Assembly (NCBI GenBank): GCA_965153455.1
Contig: OZ234499.1
Coordinates: forward strand, 14,380,271 to 14,444,270
Length of the DNA stretch: 64,000 nt
Direction: 5' to 3'
DNA from: Sphagnum compactum
Lineage: Eukaryota; Bryophyta; Sphagnopsida; Sphagnales
Shown: in pieces, positions 61,610-64,000 of the stretch
Numbering within the stretch: position 1 is the stretch's first letter
Layout of the letters: each line of letters starts with the position of its first letter
The notes under the pieces: generated by a model
Told to the model about the DNA's origin: nothing
Databases searched by the model: none
What the model saw: only the letters and a program-made list of their open reading frames with translations
Made by a program: the position numbers and the translations under genes

Positions 61610-61915
61610 TCCTTCTCAAACATAACATTCAAAAAATTTGTTTTCAAGATTAATAGTAGGTCCACCTAACCTACTTGGATTAGGTACATGGACCACTTTT
61701 TCCTTATTTATAAAAGCATCAACTCTACTCATCACCTTTGTTTGCCCTATAGTCACAATGGAACCAATAGAAACCCGAGGAGAAACAATGTTGCTAAAAA
61801 CCACGTTGGTCATACCGACTCCATAACCATGGATTTAACGAACGATATCTCTTACACCAGTAGAAACAATGACAATGTCATGATCAACAACTATTTTTTC
61901 CATTGAATGAAAACC
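61610..61915 (-). pseudogene. unassigned broken coding-like segment
   Basis: Read on the minus strand, a frame with IVVDHDIVIVSTGVRDIVR (from about 61900) meets a stop, then reopens as VVFSNIVSPRVSIGSIVTIG and GGPTINLENKFFECYV. Composition is protein-like, with evenly spaced hydrophobic residues, unlike the flanking AT-rich DNA. I do not recognise the family. It may belong to the same element as the relic at 63.1-63.8 kb. Confidence 0.35.
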
Positions 61916-63114
61916 ACTCAAATTATTAGAAAAAAAACAAAAAAGATAAAAAATCAAAAATCAAAAATCAACTTGCAAAAAATGTTAAATTGAAAAAAAA
62001 TCAAGTACAACTTACCTTAGCATTTTCATATGCAATTTTTTCCTCAAAGAGTCCTTCTTAATAACACAACATTCAATCAAACTTCATTTCATCACTAATA
62101 ATCCATTTCATTGTTCAATCTCGTAAATGTTTATCTAGTTGTACTTATACATAAAATGAACCACATAAAAAAAATAAAAATTGAAAAGACACAATCAAAC
62201 TTGAAAAGGAAAAATATATATACAACTTCCTTACCATACAAAATTGGATCTTTGTGCCTTGTTAATTTCATCTCGTATTGTTGAAGAATAAACTTTTCTT
62301 CCATGCGGGTAATTCCATTATCCTATCTAATCTTATTTTTATAATTTTTTTTTGTTGAATTTGGAAATTTGTAGTAAGTTTGTCAATAATTAATCATAGT
62401 GGCCCAATAGGATAAATAATAAATCAGACTTTGTTAGAAGTTCTCCATTTAGGTTTTGGCCACAAAAATAGAGGATGAAACCCAAGTTTGTCATTAGGCC
62501 AAAGGGTAAGATGATGACAAGCTAGTTCCTTGGATGTTTCATCACATCAGTAATTGACAATCAACAATAGGTCAATGCCGATCTATAAAATATCGTGTAA
62601 TATCTATCTTCCAATTCTTGGAGACACCTTAACAAAAATCTTACTACAATTTTTTTCAAAATTCGTGTTTTAAAGTTCAAAACACCCTTTTATAACAAAG
62701 TTTCACATGAAGAAGTACCCAAATTTCAAATGTAAGCTTTTGGAGACATGATTTGACACATGGATTGAGCCAACATCATGTGCTCCCCTTTAACAAATAG
62801 AACACCATATCTTTTTATGGTTTTACAAAAACAACAATTGACACCCAAAACAATTTCATCACCACCAACTTTGAATAATGAAAATTTGAATATGTGAAAA
62901 TGTTAAATGGTATTGTAGGTGTTTTACTTGACTTAACTAGGCGTTGTTGCTACTTCTATCATATAAATCTTTTTGATACCACAAATCAAAGCTTGCAAGC
63001 TCAAGGAAGGTAATTGGATGCTACACAAGATAGATAAACAAATGATGAAAATTAGGTTTTAAGTTTAATAGGAAGTAAAACCAATTCAAAAAAAAAAAAA
63101 AACACTTACTTCAT

Positions 63115-63800
63115 CAGTGGATATAGGTTACCATCCTTTTTTTGCAACTTGTAAAACAAAACATGACAACATGTCCACAATATCCATCACAAAGTTTTCA
63201 TCTTTAGAAAGATCAACACTCAATTTTTTCATGTTAAAACCACAAAAAACCCTCCATTCATTGAACGCATTCTTTGCCCATGACTCAACATGCTTGCTTG
63301 CTTTACAACCTCTTTTATTCACATGTTCAATCTCCTTCTCATCAAGATCATGGATGTGGGATTTTAGAATGGAATCCTTGACATTAGACACATAAAAATG
63401 ATCTTTAACAGCCTTAGCCTTAGCTTCAAATGTAAAAGCTTCAAAGTTCAAATGAATAATGGAACCCAATGTGGAAAGAACAACATGAACATTACAATTA
63501 TATACACATGAGGTTTCAAAAGAAATGAGTCACAATTGGGATCTAAAACATAATCAGATGTTGAAGAATTGTGAACATCAAATTCATCAATGTTTAAAAA
63601 TATGTATCAGCTAAAAAGTTCCCCAATCAATTGGGCACCTATTTGGGGATGTAATTTAGAAACATCAATGGGAAACTTATTAAGAGATGACTTAAAAAAA
63701 TATTGATCACAACATAACACATAAATATCAAATCCATTAGTGCACCAAACAAGATCTTTAATGTTTTTTATAGTTAAGTAATGTATTGAAAACACTAAAC
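63115..63800 (-). pseudogene. Crypton-like (DUF3504/ZMYM-type) recombinase relic
   Basis: The 113-codon frame at 63128-63469 contains ESWAKNAFNEWRVFCGF, LSVDLSKDENF and CFVLQVAKK. It then needs a one-base shift in an A run to read DGNLYP. This NAFNEWR...F.LQV.KKDG..YP pattern is the N-terminal core-binding-like part of Crypton-derived tyrosine recombinase proteins (the ZMYM/QRICH1 DUF3504 class in animals). Upstream on the minus strand, 63607-63795 is another open piece without known family (SLNKFPIDVSKLHPQIGAQL). The catalytic Arg-His-Arg-Tyr part was not found. Call by remembered similarity only. Confidence 0.45.
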
Positions 63801-64000
63801 TAAGAGAAGGATTAGAAAGTTGAAGGTTAAAAAAACCATCACAAGTTTTAAGCCCAAGGAATTAATGACCTGAAATTATGTTTCAAAATTTCAAAATTAA
63901 CACCCCAAGAACTCTAAGAACACAAAATTTCAATAATGATTCCCTCAACAAAAGACATATTGCAAATCATATGAACAAATAAAAAATTACAGTAATGAAA

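Noticed and set aside
1-64000. CRISPR arrays, phage or bacterial operon features
   Set aside because: No regularly spaced identical repeats with unique spacers and no bacterial gene organisation. All recognised genes are intron-split plant genes.

Overview
This 64 kb window is nuclear DNA of a land plant. It carries five intron-split, nucleus-encoded plant genes, most of them organelle-related. They sit as compact islands of moderate GC in long AT-rich, gene-free DNA full of degenerate repeats and transposon relics. Introns are short to medium (about 50 to 1,350 bases). The transposon-derived pieces resemble, from memory, families I associate with bryophytes and other non-seed plants. My best guess is a moss or related non-seed plant, but this is inference and not proven by the sequence.

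Layout. (1) 630-10279, minus: a 20-exon gene for the organellar RecG-type DNA helicase, with a long N-terminal extension. (2) 11408-13320, plus: a hAT-type transposase pseudogene. (3) 13.3-21.2 kb: AT-rich DNA with a large imperfect inverted repeat, a palindromic AATTGAATT-type repeat and an LTR-like TATA-bearing repeat. (4) 21441-24691, plus: the plant-specific FAd (24 kDa) subunit of mitochondrial ATP synthase, 7 exons, one of its introns of GC-AG type. (5) 28009-28824, minus: a one-exon leucine-rich-repeat membrane protein resembling the ectodomain and TM of BIR-type receptors but with no kinase. (6) 35316-37561, plus: glycine cleavage H protein, 4 exons. (7) 38673-46127, minus: an endosomal-type Na+/H+ antiporter (NHX5/NHX6 class) with about 22 exons, including two U12-type AT-AC introns and several microexons. 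(8) 46.4-64 kb: a minisatellite next to the NHX promoter, then AT-rich repeat DNA. This holds a second LTR-like repeat, a GC-rich block, a G-run, and a Crypton-like recombinase relic near the right end.

The five genes do not form a pathway or cluster. Three act in organelles (RECG, FAd, GCSH), one in endomembrane ion and pH balance (NHX), and one probably at the plasma membrane. FAd and the LRR gene are tail to tail, the LRR gene and GCSH head to head, and GCSH and NHX tail to tail.

Exon boundaries were derived by hand from splice consensus, reading phase and remembered homologues. Every predicted CDS closes in frame except for one unresolved junction in NHX and one short RECG exon with alternative acceptors. 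I did not find a convincing novel multi-gene system; the most interesting items are the spliceosomal oddities, the kinase-less receptor and several undescribed-looking repeat families.
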